Positions 18,372 through 27,406 of a stretch of DNA of 64,000 nt are shown here, one piece after another (the stretch's first letter is position 1; every line of letters starts with the position of its first letter). The DNA is from Planktothrix agardhii NIES-204. GTDB lineage: Bacteria; Cyanobacteriota; Cyanobacteriia; Cyanobacteriales; Microcoleaceae. The notes beneath the pieces are model-generated. The model did not search any database, had not been told where the DNA came from, and saw only the letters and a list, made by a program, of their open reading frames with translations. The position numbers and the translations under genes are program-made. The stretch lies in contig AP017991.1 of NCBI GenBank assembly GCA_003609755.1, positions 496,001 through 560,000 of the forward strand, read 5' to 3'.

Positions 18372-18767
18372 CTAAGTTTGGGGCTTATTCTTATTAACTA
18401 AAAACTCGCGTAACCGAATTAAATTGAGAGTTTGACCTAAATTCAAAGGTAATATAGAAATCCCTTCTAAACGAGATTGTATCCAACCTTCTCCCCAATA
18501 CCACTCATGAAATCCATCAATTCCCTGACTTAATAATAGTCTTAAACAATTAGGTTGGCTGACATCAACATAATGTTGAATTGTCACCGGGCCAAGGGAA
18601 GTGGTAAAGGTTAATCCTGGTTGGAATTGTTCAGGAAGTCCGGGGTTAAACTGTTGGGGCCATAACCATTTTTGCAACTGACTCGGACGTAATAAACTAT
18701 CTCGAATATCAGCTTCTTTGGCGTTGACTTCAATACGGAGGCTACTGTGTTGAAACGTACCAAGCAT
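18372..18767 (-). CDS. SRPBCC/START-like conserved cyanobacterial protein
   Basis: A 131-residue cytoplasmic protein. The pattern LRPSQLQKWLWPQQF near the N-terminus, LTFTTSLGPVTIQHYVDVSQPNCLRLLL in the middle and a C-terminal helix NLIRLREFLVNK fit the helix-grip (SRPBCC, polyketide cyclase/START-like) fold that binds hydrophobic ligands. The assignment is by fold impression; no catalytic residues are known. It is convergent with the ATPase gene (44 bases between stops), so it is probably not part of that operon. Upstream lies the toxin-antitoxin pair on the same strand. Confidence 0.6.
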   Translation of the reverse strand: MLGTFQHSSLRIEVNAKEADIRDSLLRPSQLQKWLWPQQFNPGLPEQFQPGLTFTTSLGPVTIQHYVDVSQPNCLRLLLSQGIDGFHEWYWGEGWIQSRLEGISILPLNLGQTLNLIRLREFLVNKNKPQT

Positions 18768-18846
18768 AATAATTTTACTTTAATAACGGTATGTTTTTTT
18801 ATTGTAACATTTTTTATAAAAAATCTAGGGAATTAGATCAAAAATT

Positions 18847-19104
18847 TTAGTTCCTATACACTTCCCGTCTATGACCTACTTCAACAATTAGAACAATGAG
18901 AAGGTCATCTTCAATTTGATAAATGATTCTATAATCGCCTACTCGTAAACGTAACAATCCTTTTCTCCCTTGTAAGGCTTTTATCCCAAAAGGTCTAGGA
19001 TTAATTGATAAAGCGTCAATTTTGGGTTGAAGCTGTTCTTGAACAAGTTGAGGCAAAGCCTTGAATTGACGCTGGGCTTTTTTAGAAAACTGTATTCTGT
19101 ACAT
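18847..19104 (-). CDS. RelE/ParE-family toxin
   Basis: An 85-residue protein beginning MYRIQFSKKAQRQFKALP, with NPRPFGIKALQGRKGLLRLRVGDYRIIYQI and a C-terminal VGHRREVYR. This is the classic RelE/ParE fold, with the basic and aromatic residues that cut mRNA on the ribosome in RelE relatives. The ATG at 19104 gives the usual N-terminus; a GTG at 19110 would add MS and directly abut the antitoxin stop. The gene is downstream of its antitoxin and very likely translated from the same mRNA. Whether it is a RelE-like RNase or ParE-like gyrase poison cannot be told. Confidence 0.85.
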   Translation of the reverse strand: MYRIQFSKKAQRQFKALPQLVQEQLQPKIDALSINPRPFGIKALQGRKGLLRLRVGDYRIIYQIEDDLLIVLIVEVGHRREVYRN

Positions 19105-19110
19105 CGACAC

Positions 19111-19377
19111 TTAATCCAGTCCGGCTTTAATATCTTCCCAAGAAACGGTTCCTTCTGTTTCTGCTGATAATAGTCCCTCTAATCCATCAATTGTATCTAA
19201 CAAGTCTTCCAATTTTTCCACTTCAATCACAATCAATTGCTGGGAACTAATTTTTTCTAAAAGTTCAGGAACAGAAACTTCTAAACTTTCTGCAACAGAA
19301 TGAACTCCTAACCAAACTTCATCATTGAGAATTAACGGATCACAACTGGGAAAGGAATTACTAATTTTTTGACTCAT
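19111..19377 (-). CDS. Antitoxin partner of the RelE-type toxin
   Basis: An 88-residue acidic protein directly upstream of the toxin with no gap. The middle (VAESLEVSVPELLEKI) looks like a short helix-turn-helix or ribbon-like segment. The acidic C-terminus (LEDLLDTIDGLEGLLSAE, then WEDIKAGLD) is the type of tail that wraps a RelE toxin. I cannot match it to Phd, RelB or ParD with confidence; the call rests on position, size and composition. Such antitoxins usually repress their own promoter, which would lie just above 19377. Confidence 0.65.
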   Translation of the reverse strand: MSQKISNSFPSCDPLILNDEVWLGVHSVAESLEVSVPELLEKISSQQLIVIEVEKLEDLLDTIDGLEGLLSAETEGTVSWEDIKAGLD

Positions 19378-19552
19378 AATAATTTGGGTCTAAATTATCT
19401 GTAATTATAGATTTAACGGTTTTGCTGGTCACAACTGACGCAATTATTATCATTTATTATATCAAATCAAAATCAATTTTGACTGACCCCTAACACCTGA
19501 TCCCAGAAAAAATTAAAATGGGAGCAGGTACAAATTGTTAAAAACTGTAAAC

Positions 19553-20485
19553 ATGGCAGATCAACTAATTCGGGCAACGGCGGCAGAGGGCGGAATTCGG
19601 GCTGTAGGAGTGATTACCACCCGTTTGACGGAAGAAGCCAGACAACGACACAAACTGTCCTATGTGGCAACCGCAGCCCTAGGACGCACCATGGCCGCCG
19701 GGTTGCTCTTAGCATCGAGTATGAAGCGGGCCACATCCAGAGTCAATATCCGCATCAAGGGCGATGGGCCATTGGATGGGGTCTTGGTGGATGCGGGGTT
19801 AAATGGGACTGTCCGGGGCTATGTGGGCAACCCCGATGTGGAATTACCCCCCAATTCCCAGGGCAAATTAGATGTAGGTGGGGCTGTGGGCCAGAATGGT
19901 TATGTGCGAGTGGTGCGAGATGTTGGTTATGGCTATCCCTATACCAGCACAGTTGAATTAGTTTCTGGTGAAATTGGTGATGATATTACCAACTATTTAG
20001 CTAATTCTGAACAGACACCTTCGGCTTTAATCTTAGGGGTATTTGTTGATAAACAAGGAGTGCAAGCGGCGGGGGGTTTATTATTACAAGTATTACCAAA
20101 AGCCGCAACGGATGAAGAATTAATTACTAAATTAGAATCCCGGGTTGCTAGTTTATCTGGGTTTACTCCTTTATTGAGAGCGCATAAAACCCTACCGGAT
20201 ATTTTGCAAGAATTATTAGGAGATATAGGATTAGTAATTTTACCCGAATCTCAATTAGTTCGCTTTGATTGTAGTTGTTCTTTTGAACGGGTATTAGGGG
20301 CTTTAAAAATGTTCGGGACGGAAGAACTTCAAGATATGATTGAAAAAGATAACGGTGCGGAAGCAAAATGTGAATTTTGCGGAGAAATGTATCAGGCTAA
20401 TTCCGATCATCTCCACCAACTGATTGAAGATTTACGCATAAAACCAGAACCGGAAGAAGTGCGGAAAAATTCGATTTTATTTTAA
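19553..20485 (+). CDS. hslO: Redox-regulated chaperone Hsp33
   Basis: A 310-residue cytoplasmic holdase that is switched on by oxidation. The N-terminal domain starts ADQLIRATAAEGGIRAVGV, the standard cyanobacterial beginning, so the ATG at 19553 is chosen over the TTG at 19535. The C-terminal zinc/redox switch is complete: FDCSCSFERV (CxC) and AKCEFCGEMY (CxxC). On oxidation these four cysteines release zinc, form disulfides and expose the client-binding surface. It ends 70 bases before the convergent GNAT gene, with a palindrome between. Confidence 0.95.
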   Translation: MADQLIRATAAEGGIRAVGVITTRLTEEARQRHKLSYVATAALGRTMAAGLLLASSMKRATSRVNIRIKGDGPLDGVLVDAGLNGTVRGYVGNPDVELPPNSQGKLDVGGAVGQNGYVRVVRDVGYGYPYTSTVELVSGEIGDDITNYLANSEQTPSALILGVFVDKQGVQAAGGLLLQVLPKAATDEELITKLESRVASLSGFTPLLRAHKTLPDILQELLGDIGLVILPESQLVRFDCSCSFERVLGALKMFGTEELQDMIEKDNGAEAKCEFCGEMYQANSDHLHQLIEDLRIKPEPEEVRKNSILF

Positions 20486-20508
20486 AAATGTTTCCTACAC
20501 ATTCTCCG

Positions 20509-20536
20509 GTAGAGACGTTGCATGGAACGTCTCTAC
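20509..20536. repeat. GTAGAGACG-type inverted repeat, copy 1
   Basis: A 28-base near-palindrome, GTAGAGACGTT, GCATGG, AACGTCTCTAC, lying between convergent hslO and the GNAT gene, where it could serve as a two-way terminator. A perfect copy is at 25001-25030 and a decayed one at 31765-31792. Confidence 0.75.
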
Positions 20537-20555
20537 TACTTATTTTATAGCTGAT

Positions 20556-21539
20556 TTAAGCCGTGGCTTGTTGGGGGAAAAGTTGGCTGAGATTTTGACG
20601 GGATAATGGTTTAACCCAGGATAACCAATTGGCTACGGGTTGAAAACCAACGGATTCATAGAGTTTAGTTGCTCCGGTCAAACTATCGGCATCTACGCTC
20701 AGTTTTGCGGTAGTTGCTCCGGCTTTTTGGAGTTGGGATAAACCGGAAAAAAGCATAGCTTTTCCTAGGCCTAATTTCCGAAATCCTCGTCGGGTTCCTA
20801 ACCATTCGATCCAACCGATTTGATCAGAATTTAACTGACATTTACAGAAGGCTGCAAAGTTGCCATTGGGGGCAATGGTAACTAAATCTAATTCCGGTTG
20901 ATAGTTGGGTTGATTGTGCCAATATTGGGCTTGTTCCAGGGTTAATTCATGATGATCCCAATGGTCAATAAAGGACTCATTAAATAAATCTACCCAAGCC
21001 GAAATATCTTGTTTTCCTTGAATATGAGATAACCTAAAATCCGAAGGAAGTTGGGGAATAGATAAGGGAGATTCTAAGGATTTCGCCATGGTAATAAACT
21101 GACGATCAACTTTAAATCCTTGTTTTTTCAGGAGTTGATTTTGTTGGCTTTGATTTTCTAAAGTATAGGTTCGTAGTTGTACCATTTGTTGTTTTTGTTG
21201 TCCGATTTCTCGCAGGCGAGTTTCACACCAGCGCAACATTTCTTTTCCTAAATTGCTAGATCGGATACTCGGATGAATATATAGACCAAAATATCCATCA
21301 ATTACCAGTTTAGAGGCTAGGGGTTCAATGCCAATTAACCCTAAAAGTTGATCCTCTGTGTCTGTCCACAGACGGATATCTTGTTGGGGATTAACATTAG
21401 GAGAAGATAGACCTAATTTTAAGTCGGCTAAACTTTCATCTTCGCTAAGATGATCAACGGTTTGACAGGCTTTAAATAAATTAGCGATCGCCGACCAATC
21501 TTTTTGACCTTCGTAGGATTTAATCATTAAGGTATTCAT
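20556..21539 (-). CDS. Double GNAT-domain acetyltransferase
   Basis: A 327-residue protein with two GNAT folds. The first (about 1-155) includes GYFGLYIHPSIRSSNLGKEMLRWCETRL. The second (about 165-320) includes WIEWLGTRRGFRKLGLGKAML, the acetyl-CoA pyrophosphate loop, and SVDADSLTGATKLYESVGFQPV. The open frame continues upstream to 21647, but the ATG at 21539 starts the normal strand MIKSYEGQKDW. The earlier residues are Lys/Ser-rich and unlike a GNAT. The substrate is unknown; amino groups of antibiotics, peptides or metabolites are typical. It stands alone on the minus strand above a long noncoding stretch. Confidence 0.82.
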   Translation of the reverse strand: MNTLMIKSYEGQKDWSAIANLFKACQTVDHLSEDESLADLKLGLSSPNVNPQQDIRLWTDTEDQLLGLIGIEPLASKLVIDGYFGLYIHPSIRSSNLGKEMLRWCETRLREIGQQKQQMVQLRTYTLENQSQQNQLLKKQGFKVDRQFITMAKSLESPLSIPQLPSDFRLSHIQGKQDISAWVDLFNESFIDHWDHHELTLEQAQYWHNQPNYQPELDLVTIAPNGNFAAFCKCQLNSDQIGWIEWLGTRRGFRKLGLGKAMLFSGLSQLQKAGATTAKLSVDADSLTGATKLYESVGFQPVANWLSWVKPLSRQNLSQLFPQQATA

Positions 21540-22163
21540 AATCAACTGTTCCGAATATTCGGAGGATTTTGACTTAATCTTGAACTGAAAAATTTGTAGC
21601 AAAAACTTGAGGTTGTTGTAGGAATACAACCTTTGATTCTTTTCCATTAATATTAATAACGGAAAGTTTTAAACTAAACCTAAGTGTCGCTGGAAACATC
21701 TCAATATTGAGGTTTACCGACTTCAATTGATATAGTTCTAGGGTTAAAAATTAATTCTGATGATAAAACTCTGCCCTGTGTCGGTAACACAGTAATAGTC
21801 AGGTTTTATCGAGTTAGACACTCATAAAAATGGGTTAATAAATTAATTAAATTTTGTTCTCTTAATCAACTTTATATACAGGTTAAATGGGTGTTGCCAG
21901 TTCGACCACTGGCCCTTGGAAAGTCACCAAACCCGATACAAAAGTCGCGATAATTACACTAAAAAGGTATCGTCTCGCTAGGTAAAGAAGAATTTCACCC
22001 CCAATGAGGTTTGATTTTTGCTCCCCTCTCAGACCCGACAAAGACAGGCTGGATGATTCCATTTGAGAGCGAGAGACTGAGTACAGGTATTTGTATCTCA
22101 ATCATAGCTTATTACCCCAATCGGTTGTCAAGGTTTCTCAGGTTAAACTTTGGTTATGCTTTT
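21540..22163. other. Noncoding stretch with structured segments
   Basis: No gene is firmly supported. It contains a two-stem structure at 21762-21810 and a small hairpin GCCAGT/ACTGGC near 21897. A minus-strand 72-codon frame (21883-22101) ends in a hydrophobic stretch but has no recognisable family and no good ribosome site, so it is not called. Confidence 0.5.
21762..21810. other. Candidate structured RNA or operator element
   Basis: The outer arms GATAAAAC (21762-21769) and GTTTTATC (21803-21810) are exact complements. Inside them CTGTGT (21776-21781) and ACACAG (21787-21792) form a second perfect stem with a five-base loop. It sits about 220 bases upstream of the chosen GNAT start. Function unknown. 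Confidence 0.45.
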
Positions 22164-22206
22164 GTAGTGAGGTGTTTACGCCTCAAAGCCCTTCAGGGCT
22201 TACTAC
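22164..22206. repeat. REP-like cloverleaf repeat supplying a protein C-terminus
   Basis: Outer arms GTAGT/ACTAC enclose two hairpins: GAGG..CCTC, and AAGCCC with loop TTCA and GGGCTT. Its right half lies inside the minus-strand esterase gene and encodes that protein's last residues NVVSPEGL and stop. Confidence 0.75.
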
Positions 22207-23310
22207 GTTGGGATTAATTCTTAATGCGATAATCTGGGTGGTTTGTAAACTCATAAAGTTATTATCACTAATTAGAATTAGCGATCGCCCACCTTCGGGT
22301 AAGGGAGAACCCCAAGTTAATCCTTCAATATTATCGATCAAAATATTTAAACTGTTTAAATTGAGTAATAACGTTTTTTCTACGGGTAAAATTTCTGAAT
22401 TTGCTAGTTTTATACTCTCCAATTCTTGAATATTATCGGCTTTTTCTAAATTAACTAAAAATAATTTAATTGTATATCCTAAACCCAAGGAAAAAGACCG
22501 TTCTAAACTAATTAAATGCTCCTGATCAATTGCCAATAAATCAACTAAACCCTGTCTATCATACTGTTCTGCAATAAAAGAAGAATTAGCCAAGGGATCG
22601 GTAAAATATAAAAACTCTCGATCAGGTTGATTGGTTTGTAGATTATATCGCAAAATTCGACTAGGAGTTCCCCGATCTAAATTCGCTATTTCTCCATCCT
22701 GAATTAAGGCATTTTCACTAGCTGTAAACAAATAGTTTTTATCGGGCGTTATGGTTAAACTTTCTAAGGATAAATTAGAACGAACCCCTTGATTTTTACT
22801 CCAATTTTTATCTCTAAATTTCTCAGGAATAGGTAAAGAACGTAATAGTTTACCCTGCAAAGAAAACTCCTTAATAAAATCTAGAATATTCCCATAAAAA
22901 TTCCCTTCCGAAGCAATAAAGACACTATTTCTAGAAAAAGCAATTCCTTCAGGATCAAGACTATCTTTAGTAAAGGTTTCTCCGGTTTCTGTTAATAACT
23001 GAGTCACACCAATTACACTTACCCCTGTTTCTGGGAGGGAACCGGAACTTAAATCAATATTCAGGGTGTAAAATCGAGCTTTATTTTTATTGCTGGAGTC
23101 ATCGGATATGGCGTAGTAAACCTGTTGTTCAGGGTTATAGGTAATTCCTGATAAACCGCCGACTTCTGTATTATTATAGAGTAATCCTGTGGGTAAATTA
23201 GCTTGTCCCATAAAGTCAATAATCGTTGAAATTGCCACACTAGAAGTGCTGAAGATAAAAAATAAAGTCAAGATTAAAATTACCTCAAAAATTGATAAAA
23301 AAATTCGCAT
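22183..23310 (-). CDS. Exported esterase-like protein of the phytase-like family
   Basis: A 375-residue protein with an N-terminal signal or anchor segment (LSIFEVILILTLFFIFSTSS). It then has GLSGITYNPEQQVYYAISDDS, DPEGIAFSRNSVFIASEGN, SLESLTITPDKNYLFTASENAL and IDNIEGLTWGSPLPEGG. These repeated blade motifs identify the phytase-like beta-propeller family (esterase-like activity of phytase). It probably acts in the periplasm or outside the cell on phosphate esters or similar substrates. The last eight residues are encoded by a REP-like repeat, so the natural C-terminus has been replaced or extended. It is single-gene on this strand; no phosphate-regulation box was identified. Confidence 0.8.
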   Translation of the reverse strand: MRIFLSIFEVILILTLFFIFSTSSVAISTIIDFMGQANLPTGLLYNNTEVGGLSGITYNPEQQVYYAISDDSSNKNKARFYTLNIDLSSGSLPETGVSVIGVTQLLTETGETFTKDSLDPEGIAFSRNSVFIASEGNFYGNILDFIKEFSLQGKLLRSLPIPEKFRDKNWSKNQGVRSNLSLESLTITPDKNYLFTASENALIQDGEIANLDRGTPSRILRYNLQTNQPDREFLYFTDPLANSSFIAEQYDRQGLVDLLAIDQEHLISLERSFSLGLGYTIKLFLVNLEKADNIQELESIKLANSEILPVEKTLLLNLNSLNILIDNIEGLTWGSPLPEGGRSLILISDNNFMSLQTTQIIALRINPNVVSPEGL

Positions 23311-23391
23311 TTAATTGACCTATACTTTAATTTTTGCGAGATAATCTAAGGGTTATACAATCAATATCTAAACCAAACTAAAAAACTAAAT

Positions 23392-24939
23392 CTAATCATT
23401 AAGAAATTCCGTTAACCATTCTTTAATATGAAATGTAGCCCGACAGTCATCCTCATTATATTTAACAATGGCATCTAATAAACTGCGATCGCCTGTTTTT
23501 AACCATTGTTCGTACCAACAAACAGATTGAGCACCATTAGCTGTCGGATCACGCCATTCAAACCCCAGCCATTTCGCCACGGGTTTCAGGGCATAACTTT
23601 CCACCGGAAGGGTGACAGTTTCTATCATTTTAGCATGAAGATCAATAAATCGGTTTAATACAGGTTTCCACAAATAATCAGGGGTATGATAGACCATAGC
23701 TAATCTTTTAATGGTCTTAGGTTCATAGTCACAAAAATGAAAAATAGGGGCGATAGGATACATCCAAACCAATTCTAAAAACTGTTTCCAAATTAATTCT
23801 TCTTGGGTCTGATTTTCTGCTAAAAATGGATAAAATTTTTGTTGATTTGAACGGTGATCGATGACCAACATTCCATGAAGATAATCCAAGTTTAATTCTG
23901 GTTGGGCTTCAATATCAAAATAAATTTCAACGGGAAATTTTTTTAATTTATTTTGATAATTGTCTTGAAAAATTTTAATCCATTCGCTAGAATTAAAATG
24001 TTCTTCAAAACTGATAAATTCTTCCCAACGTTTAATGGCTTTATTATCTGAATTTGACTCAGCTTGCTTAATAATTTGTAAGGCAATTCCTTCAGCAAAT
24101 TCGGGATAAACTTCTAATTGTTCTGGGGTGGCTTTAGCTAAGGTTTGAACAGTGGTTAAATTAATTTCTTGTAACCGCAAATAACGAGTTGGAGTCACCC
24201 CTGGAATTAAAGAAATATGATTTTGCGATCGCGCCACATCCAAACAATAACTATGCCATTGACATAAATTACATTTTTGTCTAGCAATAAAAACCTCCGG
24301 TTCTTGACGAGATAAAACCATGTTTAAATAATTATTTAAAACATCGTGCATTTTCGGAAGACGTTGTTCTAAATCAACTGAATAAGGCGCTTTACCGCGT
24401 AAAATCAACCAACTTGTTTCCGGCTGTATTCCTTGAATATCTGCTAATAAATAAGCATGAAACGCAGAAATAATTTGATAATCAAGTTTAGGACGTTTTC
24501 CTAATTTAATATCCTGAGAAACATAAACCCAATCACCAAATTTAGAAAATCCAGGTTGTTTCACTAATAATTCAGGACTACTAAGTAATTTAATTTCAAT
24601 TATTTGATTAGATTCTGATAAATTATCCCTATTCCCTAAAATTTCAGATTGATTAATTACCTCTATTTTTAACAAAATCCCTTGATAAATTCGCTCAACT
24701 CCTTGCTGCATTAACTCTATGGTTTGTTTCGCGCCTAAGTCCCAATTTCCAAAAAAATAACTCAGTTTAGAATAGGGATATTGAGATAAAATATATTTCT
24801 GATAAGCCGAACTATCGCGGATCAATTTCAGTAAAAAATCACTGGGAGGATCTTGTTGAGAAATATCGCCATAACGGTCTAAAAATGCCCGCCTCTGACA
24901 GCGTTGATAAAGTAACAGTTGTTTATCGGTGATTAACAT
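23392..24939 (-). CDS. TM0106-type RecB-like nuclease with RNase H-like domain
   Basis: A 515-residue nuclease-like protein. The N-terminal half is Cas4/RecB-like: an early Cys in LYQRCQRRAFLDRYGD pairs with CNLCQWHSYC (near 235) to give the four cysteines expected for an iron-sulfur cluster. Between them are ELLVKQPGFSKFGDWVYVSQDIKLGKRPKL (positions as catalytic D and xK). A helix-hairpin-like segment follows. The C-terminal half has DEDD-exonuclease-like residues: VEIYFDIEAQPE, FHFCDYEPK and YNEDDCRATFHI. This matches the TM0106 family (RecB-like plus YprB-type RNase H fold). The biological role is not known; DNA repair or defence are guesses. Confidence 0.82.
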   Translation of the reverse strand: MLITDKQLLLYQRCQRRAFLDRYGDISQQDPPSDFLLKLIRDSSAYQKYILSQYPYSKLSYFFGNWDLGAKQTIELMQQGVERIYQGILLKIEVINQSEILGNRDNLSESNQIIEIKLLSSPELLVKQPGFSKFGDWVYVSQDIKLGKRPKLDYQIISAFHAYLLADIQGIQPETSWLILRGKAPYSVDLEQRLPKMHDVLNNYLNMVLSRQEPEVFIARQKCNLCQWHSYCLDVARSQNHISLIPGVTPTRYLRLQEINLTTVQTLAKATPEQLEVYPEFAEGIALQIIKQAESNSDNKAIKRWEEFISFEEHFNSSEWIKIFQDNYQNKLKKFPVEIYFDIEAQPELNLDYLHGMLVIDHRSNQQKFYPFLAENQTQEELIWKQFLELVWMYPIAPIFHFCDYEPKTIKRLAMVYHTPDYLWKPVLNRFIDLHAKMIETVTLPVESYALKPVAKWLGFEWRDPTANGAQSVCWYEQWLKTGDRSLLDAIVKYNEDDCRATFHIKEWLTEFLND

Positions 24940-25000
24940 GATTATTTAGTGTCAATGATTAATTGTACATCAGATATCCTATTCAGATTAAACTAATTAG

Positions 25001-25030
25001 AGTAGAGACGTTCCATGGAACGTCTCTACT
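25001..25030. repeat. GTAGAGACG-type inverted repeat, perfect copy
   Basis: A 30-base perfect palindrome with arms AGTAGAGACGTTCCA, centred on CCATGG. It lies between divergent genes, 29 bases before the lyase start, so here it cannot be a terminator for both sides and could lie within the 5' leader. Confidence 0.8.
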
Positions 25031-25058
25031 TAACGAAAAATAACTAACCTTCAATATT

Positions 25059-26234
25059 ATGACAATTTCTTCCCTAAAAACCCATCGCCAACAGTTTCCC
25101 GCCTTAACCAATAAAGCCTATTTTAATTATGGCGGACAAGGGCCATTAGCACAAATATCCATGGATGCTATTTTTGAAGGGTATAAATATATGCAATCCC
25201 ATGGCCCTTTTTCGGGGAAAGTCAACCAATGGCAAAACCAAGAAACCCAATTAACTCGTCATTTACTGGCTACGGAATTAGGAATCTTACCGGAAACCCT
25301 CACCTTCACCGAAAATGTTACTGTAGGCTGTAATATTGCCCTCTGGGGAATTGATTGGCAACCCGGGGATCATCTGTTAATTTCCGATTGTGAACACCCA
25401 GGAATTTTAGCAATTATTCAAGAAATTCAACGTCGTTTTTATCTGGAAGTTTCATTTTTTCCCTTAAGAGAAACCTTAAACCAAAACGATCCCGTAGGGA
25501 TGATTTCTGAATATTTAAAACCCCATACTCGTCTATTAGTGATTAGTCATATTTTATGGAATACGGGTCAAGTATTGCCCTTGACAGAAATTGTTAATCT
25601 TTGCCACAATAATTATAACACAAAAGTATTAGTAGATGCGGCTCAATCCGTAGGAGTTTTACCCATCAACTTAACAGAAACCGGGGTTGATTTTTATGCC
25701 TTTACGGGTCATAAATGGTTTTGTGGGCCAGATGGCTTAGGGGGGTTATATGTTAGTACCCAATCTCGATCAGAATTATCCCCAACCTTTATTGGATGGC
25801 GCAGTATTATCGGTGATGAACAGGGAAAACCTATCTCTTGGACACCGGATGGAAAACGCTATGAAGTGGCAACTTCCGCCTATCCATTATATGCGGCTTT
25901 ACGCCATGCGATCGCTCTCCATCATCAATGGGGAACGGCAACGGAACGTTATCAACAAATTTGTCAAAATAGTCAATATTTATGGCAAAAATTAGCAGAA
26001 ATTCCTCAAATTCAATGTTTAAAAACTTCTCCCCCAGAAGCGGGTTTAGTTTCCTTTCAACTCACTAATGGCAAATCCCATAAATCCTTAGTCAATACTT
26101 TAGAAAATCAAGGCATTTTCCTGAGAACTCTCCTCGATCCTAATTGCGTTAGAGCTTGTGTTCATTACTTTACCCTCTCCTCAGAAATTGATCAACTTAT
26201 AGACGCCATTAACCAGTTTATTGCTGTTTCTTAA
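25059..26234 (+). CDS. L-cysteine/cystine C-S lyase (C-DES-like), class V aminotransferase fold
   Basis: A 391-residue PLP enzyme. The start FPALTNKAYFNYGGQGPLA closely recalls Synechocystis C-DES, which splits cystine to a persulfide, pyruvate and ammonia and can deliver sulfur for iron-sulfur clusters (established knowledge). LVDAAQSVGVLPIN holds the PLP-binding Asp, and FTGHKWFCGPDGLGGLYV holds the Schiff-base Lys. It lacks the conserved active-site Cys loop that typifies SufS/IscS desulfurases, which fits a lyase. No neighbouring gene is linked to sulfur metabolism. Confidence 0.82.
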   Translation: MTISSLKTHRQQFPALTNKAYFNYGGQGPLAQISMDAIFEGYKYMQSHGPFSGKVNQWQNQETQLTRHLLATELGILPETLTFTENVTVGCNIALWGIDWQPGDHLLISDCEHPGILAIIQEIQRRFYLEVSFFPLRETLNQNDPVGMISEYLKPHTRLLVISHILWNTGQVLPLTEIVNLCHNNYNTKVLVDAAQSVGVLPINLTETGVDFYAFTGHKWFCGPDGLGGLYVSTQSRSELSPTFIGWRSIIGDEQGKPISWTPDGKRYEVATSAYPLYAALRHAIALHHQWGTATERYQQICQNSQYLWQKLAEIPQIQCLKTSPPEAGLVSFQLTNGKSHKSLVNTLENQGIFLRTLLDPNCVRACVHYFTLSSEIDQLIDAINQFIAVS

Positions 26235-26371
26235 ACCTCCAGGGTGCGTCACTATCAAAGAAACAACGATGATAGCTCATCCAAACTGGACACAACACCC
26301 GCAGAAGAACTCCAGAGGTTCCCGAATTGTGCAATAATGATCCCGCAGTCTCCCAACCCAACGTGCGTCCA

Positions 26372-27406
26372 ATGGCCGACATTCCCCAAATCCCCGATGA
26401 ACTGATCCAGGTTTTAGCAGAATTTCAGGATCTGCATTTTGAACTCCCTGATCCAGAAGCGGAAATTCCTGAATTAGATTTTGAACAGCAAATTGATGTC
26501 GCTTGGAAAGTTTGCGATCGCTTCGACTTGCAAACAGAAATCTGGCGCGGCAGAATATTAAGAGTTGTCCGAGATCGAGAAAAAAAAGGCGGCGAAGGAC
26601 GGGGTACAGGCTTTTTAAATTGGTTAAAAGAACGGGAAATTAGCAAAAGTCAAGCCTATGCTTTAATTGAATTAGCTAATAGTGCTGATGCCTTATTACT
26701 TCAAGGTCATCTTAACCCCGATGCAATTAATAATTTTAGTAAAAGGGCGTTTATAGAAACGGCAAAAGCACCCGCAGAAGTGCAACAAATGGTTAGTGAT
26801 GCGGCTTGTAATGGCGATCGCATTACTCGCCGTGAAGTCCGACAACTGAATGATGAATGGACGGCGATGAGTTCCGATTTAATTCCTGATAGCATTCGAG
26901 AAAAAGCCACGGAGGGGGCAATGCCGCCTCGCTATTTGGCGCCATTAGTTCGAGAAATGGAAAAATTACCCGAAGCACATATTACGGAATTAAAACGGGA
27001 AATGATCGAAAATCCCGATGTTGATACGATTAAACAGTTAACATCGGAAGCCAAAAATTTATCTAAATATTTGGATGCGGCGGGTCAAGTTCAAGCCTTA
27101 AATCAGTCTTCTGTAGATATGGAAATGGCGCTAGAAGAAGCGTTGCGGGTGGGATGTTTAAATACGGCTTCTGATTTAGTTAAACAAGCTACTGTCCTCG
27201 AACAAACTATGGTTAAACTGTATAGCAGTTGGAAACGAGTTGGCAGTTTAGCCGACCGTTTATATGTGGATACGGGGGCAAGTACCCCCCATTTGCGATC
27301 GCTTTTAGGCTGTTTAGAACAGTTAGCAGGTCAAATTATTGAAGTGCAATTAGGCGATGGTAGCGAGGGCAGAATTCGCTTACAAATTCTCTCCGATAAT
27401 GAATGA
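26372..27406 (+). CDS. Conserved cyanobacterial protein with helical DNA-binding-like segment
   Basis: A 344-residue protein that I do not recognise beyond its cyanobacterial look. An acidic start (IPQIPDELIQVLAEF, ELPDPEAEIPELDF) is followed by GFLNWLKEREISKSQAYALIELANSAD, which resembles a helix-turn-helix. NFSKRAFIETAKAPAEVQQMV and DRITRREVRQLNDEW recall ParB-like or plasmid-replication accessory proteins. The C-terminal 120 residues look like long helices. The longest frame uses a TTG at 26327, but the ATG at 26372 gives MADIPQIP and is preferred. The protein is cytoplasmic with no transmembrane segment. Function cannot be given; a DNA-associated role is inference. Confidence 0.65.
   Translation: MADIPQIPDELIQVLAEFQDLHFELPDPEAEIPELDFEQQIDVAWKVCDRFDLQTEIWRGRILRVVRDREKKGGEGRGTGFLNWLKEREISKSQAYALIELANSADALLLQGHLNPDAINNFSKRAFIETAKAPAEVQQMVSDAACNGDRITRREVRQLNDEWTAMSSDLIPDSIREKATEGAMPPRYLAPLVREMEKLPEAHITELKREMIENPDVDTIKQLTSEAKNLSKYLDAAGQVQALNQSSVDMEMALEEALRVGCLNTASDLVKQATVLEQTMVKLYSSWKRVGSLADRLYVDTGASTPHLRSLLGCLEQLAGQIIEVQLGDGSEGRIRLQILSDNE

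Noticed and set aside
21893-21915. tRNA-like T-arm (GTTCGACCAC)
   Set aside because: Only a six-base hairpin; no acceptor, D or anticodon arms can be built around it.
21883-22101. 72-codon minus-strand frame with a hydrophobic end
   Set aside because: No ribosome site, no family resemblance, and it lies in a structured noncoding stretch.
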